From positions 1,674,001 through 1,738,000 of the forward strand of contig NC_064653.1 in the NCBI RefSeq assembly GCF_001723175.1: a stretch of 64,000 bases of DNA, given 5' to 3'. The notes beneath the pieces were generated by a model, which had not been told where the DNA came from, searched no databases, and worked only from the letters and a program-made list of their open reading frames with translations. A program made the translations under genes and the position numbers. The DNA is from Penicillium oxalicum (lineage: Eukaryota; Ascomycota; Eurotiomycetes; Eurotiales; Aspergillaceae). Positions 10,248 through 21,536 of the stretch are shown piece by piece. Numbering within the stretch: the stretch's first letter is position 1; each line of letters starts with the position of its first letter.

Positions 10248-11501
10248 TCAGAACGGAGGAGGGTTCAAATCAAGACCGTCGACGGTCAACTTGAACTCGC
10301 TTCGGGAATAACTTCCAGCGACGTCCATATCGAGATTTCCCCGTTCACAATCCTCCAAGTCAATCTCGTGAATCAGAAGACCCTCATCACTGGAGAATTT
10401 TTTCGAGCCAGACGATTCAAGCGCATCTTCCACACAGGATTCCCATACGGGACCGGCCAGGACTTCTCCTAGAGGGCCGACAATGCTAGATCCTCCGCGA
10501 GAGATGTAAGGGTTTCCTAAATGTGACGGCGATTTGTATGAGCACACAGACCGTATGGTTTCTCTTGTTTCCGCAACAATTTTTTTTTCAAAATCATACC
10601 TTCTAGAGCCGTTCCTTGCTGGTCCGCCTGCTCCGTGATCCACGAGGGCAGTTCACGATACCGAACGCATTGGTTTGCCGACAGCACAAAGGTTCTCCCT
10701 TCGCCGGCGATTGTTCGCATCAGCGGCAGCCATGTATCACGACTGTCCGCCGTCGGTGCAAGATAAATGTTCACCCGTTGGGCATACAGACTCTGTCGCA
10801 GAAGTGGCATGAAGCTCTCCCAGCAAATGGCCGCACCGATGGTGAGCCTGACGCCCTTGAGTACCGTCGTGACGACTTTCAAGGTGGATGGAGAGCCTTG
10901 GCCCCAAATGAGACGCTCCGAGGCAGTCTAGGGAAAAAAAAATCTCTCGTTAGAGCACATATTCATCGTTTTCAAATTCCTTCAGGTTCCCCCTCCCCCC
11001 CTCTCTCTGGCTTCAATTACTCACCGGCATCACCTTTCGCCGTTTCCCCAATACACCCGCCGTTGGATCGACGTAAAGCGCCGAGCAATACAATGTCCCC
11101 CCGGCCTTCTCAATCACCCCCGTTGCAATAAACACCCCCGTCTCACGAGCGACTCGCTCCAGGAACTCGCGTGTCCCGTCACCTCGACGATCCGACCCCT
11201 TGGCCAGCGGAAGCTTGCGCTCGATCCAGTCATCTCCTGCACCCGCCGGCGTATCCCCCAGATCGGCGGCATCTTGAAAGTAGCGCAAGAACTGCTCCCG
11301 GCCATGAGGTGCCCGAGCGCCGACGGCAGTCCCAAAGTCGCAGGTTCGGGGATATCCACCTAGATATGCTTCAGGGAAGAGCAGGAGGCTTACACCTTGG
11401 GAGGCGGCATTCTGAGTGATGCGCTCCAGTGCGGAGAGTGTTGCGGAGAGCGAGGGGCCGGTGCGGGCCTGGGCGACTGCGACGGTCAACTTTTGCGGCA
11501 T
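10248..11501 (-). CDS. Nitrilase-family carbon-nitrogen hydrolase
   Basis: Three exons on the minus strand, 11501-11025, 10927-10600 and 10516-10248, give 357 residues. Donors are GTGAGT and GTATGA, acceptors CCTAG and TTTAG, and all phases agree. The catalytic triad is in place: Glu44 in [13 protein letters not shown], Lys156 in KRRKVMP (completed by the Thr of exon 2), and Cys194 in [11 protein letters not shown]. The CWE context and the length match aliphatic/aromatic nitrilases and cyanide hydratases, which convert nitriles to acids (or cyanide to formamide) as helical oligomers in the cytosol. An upstream in-frame ATG at 11525 would add eight hydrophobic residues; [11 protein letters not shown] is the family-like start and is preferred. 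The substrate cannot be decided from sequence. Confidence 0.92.
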
Positions 11502-11575
11502 GATGAGGCTGAACAAGAATGTCAAAAAGAGGAGAAAGAATCAAGATTGATGTTTAATAGATCTAGTAGAAGTGG

Positions 11576-11582
11576 TATATAT
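11576..11582 (-). promoter_or_regulatory. Possible TATA element of nitrilase gene
   Basis: An isolated TATATAT sits about 75 bp upstream of the nitrilase start, a reasonable position for a core promoter. Only the sequence and spacing support it. Confidence 0.3.
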
Positions 11583-11638
11583 GTATGAAATTCAGAGCAA
11601 AAGGAACAGAGAGAGAGGAAGGTCTTTTTGGGTTTTAT

Positions 11639-11656
11639 GGGGGGGGGGGGGGGGGG
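11639..11656. repeat. Homopolymer run G18
   Basis: Eighteen consecutive G on the plus strand, 138-155 bp upstream of the nitrilase start codon. Confidence 0.85.
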
Positions 11657-11804
11657 ATTTGGGATCGGAGAGTCGAGATCATAAAGTTTCTCCATCGGGA
11701 TCTCACAAGAGTCGAGTCACCAATTCAAAATGAACTCCAAACGCCGAGGTGAACACGCGCATCAAACACTCCGGAGCGTTTGGTTCGAACCATCCCGCGC
11801 GCGT

Positions 11805-11828
11805 CCCCCCCCCCCCCCCCCCCCCCCC
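11805..11828. repeat. Homopolymer run C24
   Basis: Twenty-four consecutive C on the plus strand, 304-327 bp upstream of the nitrilase start. With G18 at 11639-11656 it forms a long-range G/C inverted pair on one strand. Confidence 0.85.
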
Positions 11829-13349
11829 ACACGTCAAGTCGCATTCCCCCACCTTCTTCGGAGTGAACCCTCGACTTCTCCGAAATCTCGGCGTGGAGAC
11901 ACTCCGAGGGGGATCATAGGACTTGGTCTATTTCTCTCCACTCGCTTCACCGAACCGAGTCAAATTGGACAGTAGAGACTTGACTAGATCCCTAGACCCA
12001 AAGTATATGTCTGCTCGTGATCAAAGATAGAAGGTCTTGGCTTGTCGAAGCGAGGTGGGACTCTTCTCCTCTGACTCACACACGCGCCTATTTGAAATGG
12101 TGCCCAAGTTGGATCCCGAGAGATTCTCGAGTGTGTCCGATCTCGCAGACTTGAGGATTGTTTGATGGATATTTACCAGTGTGTCTGGTGTGATTGACGA
12201 TCGGTTCGGGATTTGAAAGGGAGAGTGGAACGCTAGAAATAAAAGGCTAGATCCTGTGTTCAAAAGGAGAAAACAAAAGGGGGTATAAAAAGGCATCTCG
12301 TGCCTAGGAATGTCTTGTTCATTTTGAAACTTTACGTCAAGGGTTGTTATATAGTACAAGTTCGTACTACGTAGTGTACACACTACACAGTCTCAAATAC
12401 CTTTTTCTCAGAATAGAATGAGAAACTCCCGTCCGTGGCTGTCTTTCTATTGAAGTCCCGAGTCTATACTACGCTTTGGTCCAACCTGTATCGACGAAGG
12501 AACAACCTTGGGATTTCCATGTTCACCTATGATGTTCCCTGATCTTGAGCCTTGAGAATGAACATGTTACCCATTTCAAGCCCGCGAGTTGCCCGATCAG
12601 GGTTGCCCTGGAATCAGAGGAACACACTGACCTGGCGATCGTAGCAGGTAAAAATCTCCATACTTCAATCCAATTGATATACGCATTGACATTTACCTTC
12701 AGCAAGCTCCAACGGAAGTCACATGGTCCAGTATTTGCGATTGGTCAGCGTATAGATCATGTCTGATCCCTTTCACGTCGAGACTCGGCTAGGAAGATCA
12801 ATCTCCTGCCTATATTACCCGAGTATCTCATAGCACAAAGGAACAAAGGAACATGTTTCGAGTGTATATTTGTATGTTTGAAGAAGATAAAAAGTCAACC
12901 GCCCAGTCTCCAGTCCTTCCAGATAGTCCTCAATAACAATCTTGTCAATATTATCCCGGTACGTATATCCACACAAAGCATAAAATGCTTCACACAAATA
13001 AGCACAGTCTGTGAGTCCAAATTATTTACAAAGCAACCCGAATGCCCTTCGGGGGGTTACATCAAATGCATCTGGACACCTACCTCCGACCACGAGTTGA
13101 CCTTGGGTAGTAGGATAGACACCCCGATATTCCAAATCAATACCTTCGTATCTTCCATCCATTGCATTTAAAATACTAACCAAAATTACATTGATCAAAG
13201 ATATCGGGTTGACAAGTATCCAAATCCAGGTACGGTCTTGATTCTGTCTCAGACTGAGCCCGACTAAATATAATGATCATTTATGGACGGGGGTATTTGG
13301 ATTTTAGGGTTGGAATCCTTGTTTCTACACTGATCAGCCGAGTGTGGAT

Positions 13350-13364
13350 CCCCCCCCCCCCCCC
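13350..13364. repeat. Homopolymer run C15
   Basis: Fifteen consecutive C in gene-free DNA between the nitrilase and ligase genes. Confidence 0.8.
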
Positions 13365-13441
13365 GGCTGACGCGTGCATGCATAAATTGGATCCGGTTCG
13401 AGCTGTGAACCTTAGGTGTGCGGCGAGGGATGACAAGAGTA

Positions 13442-13466
13442 ATGGAATGGAATGAATGGAATGAAT
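13442..13466. repeat. Imperfect GGAAT/GAAT short tandem repeat
   Basis: About 25 bp of alternating GGAAT and GAAT units, read directly. A simple-sequence repeat with no visible function. Confidence 0.7.
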
Positions 13467-14146
13467 GTGCTGTCTCTGCTTGACGAGGGTGATGGATATT
13501 GGCCGATATAGTCGGATGGAATCTGTGTCTGTAATCAATGGCACTGTAGGAAGGGGGGGCGAGGGGAGGAAGGAATTGAGAATTTCTCAAGAAAGTGAGG
13601 CTTGTTTGGTAGACTTGGGGAGACCCTTCTGTTGTTGGTGGATAGCTGTTGTATTGGCAGATGTATGATCTTGCTAGAGACTGATAACCTAGGTACCTAT
13701 TGCGCCGACAGGATGGGTGGTGAAAGTGGTATGCATGCAGCGCAAGTCTCATATCGAACCTTAGGCACTCTATCTTTCCGTCGGTAGTCGTGTGGGCAGC
13801 GGTAAATTCCTAGTCCGAGCTTGAAGTGTCTCACGCCGGGGCGATATTCGAACATCTAATTGACCATGAAGGAGAAAAGAAGAAACCCATGGAATATCAG
13901 CTATATATCTGGATTGAAGATTCAATATAAAGTAAAAGAAAACAAAGCCGCCCGAAAAAAAATTATGAACAAAAAAAAACCGTCACCGCTATGCAATAGA
14001 AAAAAAAAAGGAAACTCCCACTCAACACCCAACACCACCGAAAGAATCAAACTTAAAGAGTGGTGCTGCTTCGCAAACACCAGAAACTCGCCGTACGACT
14101 TGTGAGCCGCAAGAAAGAAACCCCCTGACTTACGAGTGACCAACCC

Positions 14147-16260
14147 TCAAGCCACACCCACCGGCGCAACATCAGCGCTCGAGGGAAGATGTCCCGGGGT
14201 CGAGAGCCCTGGTCCCTCGAAGCGCTGAAGAAGCGAGGCAACCATCTCTCTATACTCGTTCATCTGTGCAAGCTTGAACCGCTGAATCTTGCCGCTGGCC
14301 GTGCGGGGAATTTCCTCGACAAAGACGACGCCGCCGTCCAGGGCCTTGTAGCTGGCCAGTTGTCGCCGGGCGTACTCGTAGACTTCCTCTGCCGTCAAGC
14401 GACCAGAGGCAGGATCACGCGAGCGAACCACAAACGCACGGGGAACTTCACCACGACCATCCTTGAGGTCTACACCACTCACGGCGACGTCGGCGATCCC
14501 GGCATGACCGAGAAGGACACCTTCAATCTCGGCGGGGGCAACTTGCCATCTAGAAAAGAGGGGGAAAGCGGTTAGAATCAACACAGAGATAGAGAGGCAC
14601 GTGTGTTCCAGGGTTGGATTATTCCAGGGAGGAGAACTACTGGGCTTACCCTCGAACTTTGATCAATTCTTTCGTTCGGCCCACGATAAAGTAGTGGCCC
14701 TCCTTCATGTATGCCAAGTCACCTGTACGATACCACCCATGTGCTTCTTTGGCATCGGTGCGGCCCTTGTATGCCATCAAGACACCCGGTCCACGTAGGT
14801 AGAGCTCCCCCGGACGCTCGTCACTGCGAATGACTTGCCCGTCCTGGTCGACCAGGCGAATCTCATATCCACGGAGACATGTACCAATACTGCCGGGGTC
14901 ACCATGTTGACCATATCGGGTCTGGAAAGCCACCCCGACCTCGGTCATTCCCCACAGTTGACAGGCATAGGCCATGGGGTGAAGACGACTGCGGAATTGC
15001 ACGATCGAGGGACCATCGATGGGAGCACCGGCAATACCCACGTAGCGCAGAGATGTCAGATACTCCGTGACAGGCAGTGGAGAGCGGATGAGCGCAGTCA
15101 CAATGGCGGGCACAAGATAGGTCTCGGAGATCTGATATCGGTGGACCGTCGCCAGGAACTGCTTGGGTTCGAAGCGAGGGAGCACAAAGAGCGGGTGGCC
15201 GTAACGAACAGGGAAGATATGGGTCCACAAGGCACCGAACAGATGAAACATGGGGAGGGACATTAAGCGACTGACGGGGTAGGGAACATCGTAGTAGATG
15301 GAGCGATGGTGAGCGATGATGGCGTGGTGGGACAGAACGGCCGCCTTGGGAAGACCACCGGTGCCCGAGGTTGAGAACATGGCAGCAGGAGTGTTTTGCG
15401 CCGCGACGGTGTCATTAAAAACCATCCAGTCGGACTCGCCAAAGCACAGCAAATCGGCAAAGTTTTGAACGCAACCATCTGTGCCTCGGGCAGAAGTGCT
15501 CGAGAGTTTTGCGCCGCCGGGATATGCCATTTCGTATCGAAGGAAGAGCTGCGCGCAATGATCGACGGCGCGCTCATCCACCACGAAGATCTGGCTGGGT
15601 GCGATGCCACGCACTCGAGCCACCTCTTGTACGGTGGACAAGGCATCTTCCGTAGTCAGAATCAACTTGGGTTCCGCCAATCCTACAATGTGATCCAGTT
15701 CCTGTTGGTGACTTCGCGGGTTCGAGCCCATGTACACGCCCCCGGCGCCGATGATACTGAAGAAGAGAGCCGGATAGAGGATCTATGAAGCATAAGGGAG
15801 CAACCCCATAAAGCAAAATCAGCACGAGTTCTTAGAGTGCTCCCCCCTCCTTCCTTGGAAGGGAATGGCATGGCATGGTTGTGTATCTTTCATCGATAGA
15901 CGATCCGAGTCACGCGGGAAGAACCCTTTCTCCAGCGCACGCGAGCTGACACGATATGAAACTGGACCAGGTTACACTTACACTGTTTCCCAGATGCAGC
16001 AATACGCAATCTCCGCGTTGCACATGGTGCGCTTTCAGACTGGCGATCAACGTTCGAACCAGATGCTGAAACTGCGTTGCCGTCAAGGATCGCGATGGAT
16101 CCTCTGCGTCGATGAAGATGGGTTGATTGGGATTGTAGGCTCGGGGGCCACCAAAGGTAAAAGTCAACAGATCCGCATTCGAGTCGTGGTGTAGCATGGC
16201 ATCAGCCATTTTATTGGTGGGAAGGGAGATATTGTTGGTGGACCAGTAGTTGGTAATCAT
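14147..16260 (-). CDS. 4-coumarate-CoA-ligase-like AMP-dependent acyl-CoA synthetase
   Basis: Three exons on the minus strand, 16260-15982, 15782-14650 and 14549-14147, give 604 residues with consistent phases (introns 199 and 100 nt; GTAAGT and GTAAGC donors). ANL-superfamily motifs run in order: the P-loop STSGTGGLPK at 230-239, YACQLWGMTE near 365, GWYRTGD at 442-448, the hinge GRTKELIKVRGWQ around 461-473, and the catalytic Lys558 in PRTASGKIQR. The adenylating core and the mobile C-terminal domain are both complete, so the enzyme should activate a carboxylic acid with ATP and join it to CoA. The P-loop has GTGG where GTTG/GTSG is usual. The C-terminus (APVGVA) is not a PTS1 peroxisome signal. 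The acid substrate is not known. Confidence 0.9.
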
Positions 16261-17699
16261 TGTGACACTTCAGATGAACCTCCGGGGGGAAAAGCAGGTC
16301 GGTCTGTACGGAACTTGGGGGCAAAGGAGAGACACTTATACAGTGATGAGGAAGATTCAGAGATGTGGATGATCTGAAGGGATCGACAATAGCAATGCGC
16401 TCAGAGGTGAATCATCCAAGATTCAACGAAGCTGGAAATAGTGGATGACTTGGCGGGTGGACTGGATGTGGATTGGAAAAGGGAGAGTACTTGTCTGATG
16501 GGTGAGAACGATGACCAAATCCCTGTCCTGAAGCAGGGGCCTTTATATTTGGATCAATTGGACCGGGCAGATCAATCCTTCAGTGTATCACGATATTATT
16601 AAATCCATGATTAGAGAAAAAGAGAGAGAGAGGAGACCTGGCCCTCACTGGGGAATAAACTCACCACCCTCCCCACTGACTACCCATCGAGGACCGGACT
16701 CTCTGCCCCACGATACGCCCCTACTATGATTTGAATTGATTTTTGATTTTTCTTTTCGGGCACATTTGGGGCTGTCGCTGCCAGCCAGACCTGATCACCG
16801 ATTCCCTACGGGGTGTCAGTCTTTCCCAATCCGGTAATCTCTCTCCCGTGATTTGGAATACCTCCACCCCTGCTCCAGCTGACATAAGCTCCACTCAGTA
16901 ACCTGCATCGGGAAGAGTTCGAGTGCCTAGTGAGATGCCGCTATTGCAGAGGTACATGCGTCGATGCCTACGATGAGTACGAACGTGCAAAGCCCTCACT
17001 GCGCCCATGGATTCTCGTCACGCCACTCATACAGTTATGAAGTAGGGGGGCCCATGTACCGGGAGTCCGGTCCTTCACCGAGCAGGACCTCGTTGAAACT
17101 ATCGGACGGGAACCGAGTCCAATGAAACTACCAGTTTGGTCCCTCTGGTTCTCATCGATGGCCCGCTTGCTACCTGATTGTCTGGCGTTGAGGACGGGGT
17201 TGGACTTATTGTATGATTTATTGAAGATAATGTTTGTTTTTAATTGTTATGATTCTTGGAGGTTATCCGCCATTCTCTCGATTGTCCAAGGCGCCCGATT
17301 CGCCAATCAACGGACCGGGTTTCCAGCCTTTCTGCCGGACTGACTGGGGCCGCCTGTTTGGGAATTTGTCAGAAGCCAAAAAAAAGGGCATCACTATACC
17401 TCTTTCTGCTTGGACGCTGGACACGTCCCCATTCCGCCTGTTGCGGACCTACAACTGGGGGAAATACCGATTAGACACGACCAGAATCCGACGCATTCTC
17501 AGGACCAGGACAGTCATCGAGATGATTGAGTTGAATCACAATCCAATGGTCCGGACAACAAGTTGAAGAGCCTGGAGACAGAGAAAATACAAACAATCTG
17601 AAAAAGTACTGAATTAAATCGCCTACTACCTACATGATCGGGAGGACAAAAGTCAATAAAACTGTCAGCAATAAAGCGCGGGACCCCGCCGAAAGACCA

Positions 17700-17725
17700 C
17701 CCATGGAACGAAAACGTTCCATGGG
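17700..17725. promoter_or_regulatory. Perfect 11-bp inverted repeat with AAAA loop
   Basis: CCCATGGAACG at 17700-17710 and CGTTCCATGGG at 17715-17725 are exact reverse complements around AAAA. It lies in gene-free DNA about 1.4 kb upstream of the ligase start. Only the structure is seen; no function is assigned. Confidence 0.5.
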
Positions 17726-19945
17726 AACCGGTCGCATAGCATCGTAGATGGGGCTTGTTGAATCACCAGATCCTCTCCGCAGGGCTGCATCGTCCAGATC
17801 GACCGTGGGAATACACCGGACAGCCGGGAGTATGTACTATGTCGTATGTACAAACATGCCGTCGTACGTGGTTGACATGTACCATGTCCATGGATCGTCT
17901 GGGCAGAGATCAGATAGACAAAAATAAAAAAAAAGGTACATGCGAGACAAGAATCCCTGTCAAGAGGCGTGATCACGGACGGGCGAGTGTTCGTCCCACC
18001 TTCCGATACCGCGGATTCCCTTCCGTGCTGTCTTCTCTTTCCAGTTCGGTACTTTCTCTCCCCCTTCGCTCCTCAAAAGGTTTCAGGGCTGTCTTCGAAC
18101 GTTCGGTGACAGACTGTCTCTCCCTCCTTGCATTCACACCGAGGACTCTGGTGCGCAATGTCAAAGTACGCGCCAGACCAGAGCAATCATGGAAGCCACT
18201 AGTGGCGCAGGAGAACTGGTGGCCCCCTTCCGTCATGGGCAAAATAACCCCCATCAGGGCAACAATAAATCATGCTGGACTCCGAAACATGCACGACGAT
18301 GCAGGTGAAGGTGAATCAAGGATCAGACAGCCTCCCTCAGCCACAAGCTCGGATCGCTCTTTGGCAATCGATGCCATTGTAGATCGGCGGCTGAGCCGTC
18401 GGCAATGATGGGCGCAGGACTTTTCTATTTTATCGATTGACGCGCAAAAAGTACCTCTGCGACTCATCTTTGTACCAGTCGAGAATCGGTCCACTACGCA
18501 TGCGCAATCAGATCTCCCCAAAGGAGTCTGGTGGCTTGACCCGTAAAACCGGAATTCAAACATGTTTGCGTCAGCCGTCGGGTCGAGAGTGTGACTTTGC
18601 TTTTTCGTGTTCCTCGGAATGGTTGGCTTTTCCTTCTCGTGCCACGACCAAAGGACCCAGAGGAGGGGGAAAAAAACTTCATATTCGGTTCTCATCCAGC
18701 GTCTCGGGACTACAGGGCCCACTCCTGCTTTGGCCAGCCTGCAAGGTATCACGAACGACGGGCCCTGACGGGTCTAAAGGGGGCATCCCGATCGAAGATC
18801 CTCGGATCGATGTGCAGATCGCCTGTTTTCCAGCATCTCCACAACCTAAAGTCGTCCACCCAGAGCACCCAGAGAGCAGTTCGTCTGATGCCTAACGACT
18901 CGATGTCAGTCCAACAGAATGACCAGTTCCTCACCGATTCATTCCCCCTCCCCGCTGCGCTTGTTCTTCCTCCCTGTATTGGCTGCAATTGGCGGCACCC
19001 TCTCCCCACTCATCCTGCTGGAGATGGATATCCAACTCACAAACCCGATCATGTCAACTTGTCAAACATCACTTCTCCCCCTCCTCCCCGCTCTTTTGTG
19101 CTACGGCATGAAGCGGCGCAGGCTGAGTTCGGGATCACGCCGACAGGGATTGTCTATCGTCGCGGCTAGTGCAAATGGTCACGCTGGAACTGTGAGAAAG
19201 TCACTTCACCTCGGTGGTCCACCGGATGATCTAGGGCACTGTAACATATGACCCCATTTCCGCCCATACTGGAAAGTAAATGCGCTGCTCGTTCACCCCC
19301 TCCCGCAATGACAGGCTCCAGTGGGTAGTGGCAGCTTTTGGCCTGAGCGATTGATCTTCCCGTCGACCGGGTCCGCGGATCATCCTGTCTAGAGTCGGGA
19401 TGCTGTCTCGCTTGTTCTCCCTCGGTCGTTCCCATCGATCATATCCCATCTGCCGTCCGCCCCATGCTTTGAGGTTGACCATTTCTTTTTTTTCTTGCTT
19501 TTCTTTGGTGTGCTTTTGATTACTTTTTAGCCCATGCTGAGGCTATAGTCTGAGCCACCATTTCCAAGGGGCGTCTCGTCTCGGCTCGGTCCCGGTGGCG
19601 CGTCGGGACGGCCCAACAGGTCGTATTTACTCTCCTTGATCCGGATGGCGATGCGTGCTGCATTTGCATGACCGAATGGCGAGAGCGGACCGAAGTTTGA
19701 CCGAGCTTCTCGATCCTACCCCTCGTTCTGATTCCACTAGCGATAAGAACTGCTCCACCTTCATGCAATGTTGGCTCCTTTTCAAGCTCGTGGGGCTCAT
19801 TTATTCTCTTGGGTGCGTTTCCCGGGTTGCATACCTCGTTCCAATCAGCCGTAATTCGAGTGCCTCTCGACGGAAGGTGACCATATTCCCTCTCCCGCTG
19901 CAAGGACTGGAAAACACCGTGCAGCAAAAAGGACGATGGAAAGAT

Positions 19946-20024
19946 AAATTTAAAAAAAAAAAGAAAAAAAGGAATAGAGGGGAGAAAAAAAAAGAAAAGC
20001 AAAAACAAAACAAAAACAAAATTT
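19946..20024. repeat. A-rich low-complexity tract
   Basis: About 80 bp made almost only of A with scattered G and C, including CAAAA-type units. A T/C-rich stretch follows about 160 bp downstream, so the two could pair in a transcript. Confidence 0.65.
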
Positions 20025-21536
20025 CAAGATGAGGTTCCTATTGAGTAGATCCGCTGCTGGAGGCGGCAAGTATGTGAAGTATACCGCACGGGATCAAACA
20101 TCTCGACGATCAATTGATTGAGCCATGGTATGTGTTGATGTTTGCGAAGCGCGGTTCCTCATGCCACATTCACTTCCAGTTCCATATTTTCTTTGTTTAA
20201 TCTTTTTCTTCTTTTTCGCCTTTCCTTTCTTCTCTTTTCTGAGTTTCATGTGTTTGTCGTGGCGGTGTCCAGTCTTGCGTCTCGGCGACCAGTCCACAGG
20301 GAAACCCCGCTCCCAGGCGCTGAGTCTGCGCTGGTGGGGCCCTCAAGTTGAACTTGAATCGATCCAGTCTCAGCTGGACGGTTCAAGGGCGATGGAGTCA
20401 TCATGCATGGACAGCAGACCTCGTGGGTCCAGACTAGATGCAACTCGACGCATGGAGGGATCGCAAAGATGGTGGTGGCGACCTGCAGGACAACAATAAT
20501 GCAAGATCTTCCAGTCCCAGTCTGGACCAGAATCCAGATTCAGTAATCGAACCCATTTCCAGCGTTGTGATTGGGGTTTACATCTCACCGAGTTCAAGGA
20601 GACGTTGTCCACCCCCCCTCAAAATGTTGTATTCGCAATGGATCACGCTCCTCTCCGATTCATCCCGTGCTTCCTGGACAACGTTCCGGTTCATTTGGGA
20701 CGCGGTACTGGAGGGGGGGGCGGGTGTGGTCATTCTATCGCCCATCCGCTAATCACAGAATAATTGATGGAATCGTTCTTTTGGCCCCGCGATAGACGCG
20801 TTCTTCCATTGGTGATCCAGAGTAACTTGGGCTAGTCGATGCAGGGTATGAGCTAGCATCACTTTGACCCGCAATATGGAAACCCTGTCCAGAGACGGAA
20901 TGGGGTCTCTCCTCGCAAGGGGATGCCGCCGACGGAATAATGGCCATCGCTGGAGGAAGGGAGGTAGGTATCCTCTTGGTCTAGTGGCAAGGTGCACAGC
21001 ACTGATTGTATTCGGATAGTATGCCTCGAAAGATGACGGTGATGAAAGGGATGGGATGTTTGAAAGGAGGCCGAGAAGAGCATACATGCACAGTTCGATC
21101 TGACGAGAAGACGGTGACCGAGATGGTGATAAAACCACTCCCTTCACCCCCGAAGTCGACCAAGTATCGTTGTCTCGACTCTCTCGCATCATCTCGGAAC
21201 CCACTCGACTTGTCAGGCCGTCACAATCATTTTCGTCCATGGGCAGAGATACCACATCTGGATAGGATCCTCTGTCTTCCCCACTTACACACTCTCTTTT
21301 GACCGGAATCTTGCTTCATCGCAAGAGCTGAATATCAATCATTGGCGCCACACCGGTGTTTTTCAGATCAACCGAGGTCAACCCCTCCATACCTACCTGG
21401 CAGTGAGCTCGCGCTCGCAACGATCCATAAGACCTTGCTCCCCGCCAAATTGAGAACTGCCCAACTATCCCTGCCACTTTGGTGCAGTTATTATTCGAAT
21501 CCCCCTCTCATTACTTGCAGTCCCACGTCTCACACC

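Larger units (their letters stand above)
11502..14146. other. 2.6-kb gene-free region with G18, C24 and C15 tracts
   Basis: This lies between the nitrilase start (-) and the ligase stop (-). It holds a G18 run at 11639-11656, a C24 run at 11805-11828, a C15 run at 13350-13364 and an imperfect GGAAT/GAAT repeat at 13442-13466. Open frames such as the one on the minus strand at 12021-12383 lack domain signatures. I find no credible gene. Confidence 0.55.
16261..21536. other. 5.3-kb gene-free region between divergent ligase and tmpA genes
   Basis: Open frames at 17755-18408, 18591-19169, 18919-19251 and 20749-21255 overlap others and show no domain or convincing exon pattern. Visible structure: a perfect hairpin at 17700-17725, an A-rich low-complexity stretch at about 19946-20024, and a pyrimidine-rich stretch at about 20183-20250. 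It most likely holds long promoters, untranslated leaders or non-coding transcripts; that is an inference. Confidence 0.5.

Noticed and set aside
12021..12383. Minus-strand frame with a signal-peptide-like start (MPFYTPFCFLLL)
   Set aside because: Short, no conserved motif or cysteine pattern after the hydrophobic stretch; likely chance.
17755..18408. 217-residue plus-strand frame in the ligase/tmpA gap
   Set aside because: Arg/Ser/Pro-rich random-looking composition with conflicting frames on the other strand; no domain or splice continuation found.
18591..19251. 192- and 110-residue overlapping plus-strand frames, one with hydrophobic stretches
   Set aside because: They overlap in different frames and neither resembles a known protein; the hydrophobic parts come from C/T-rich DNA.
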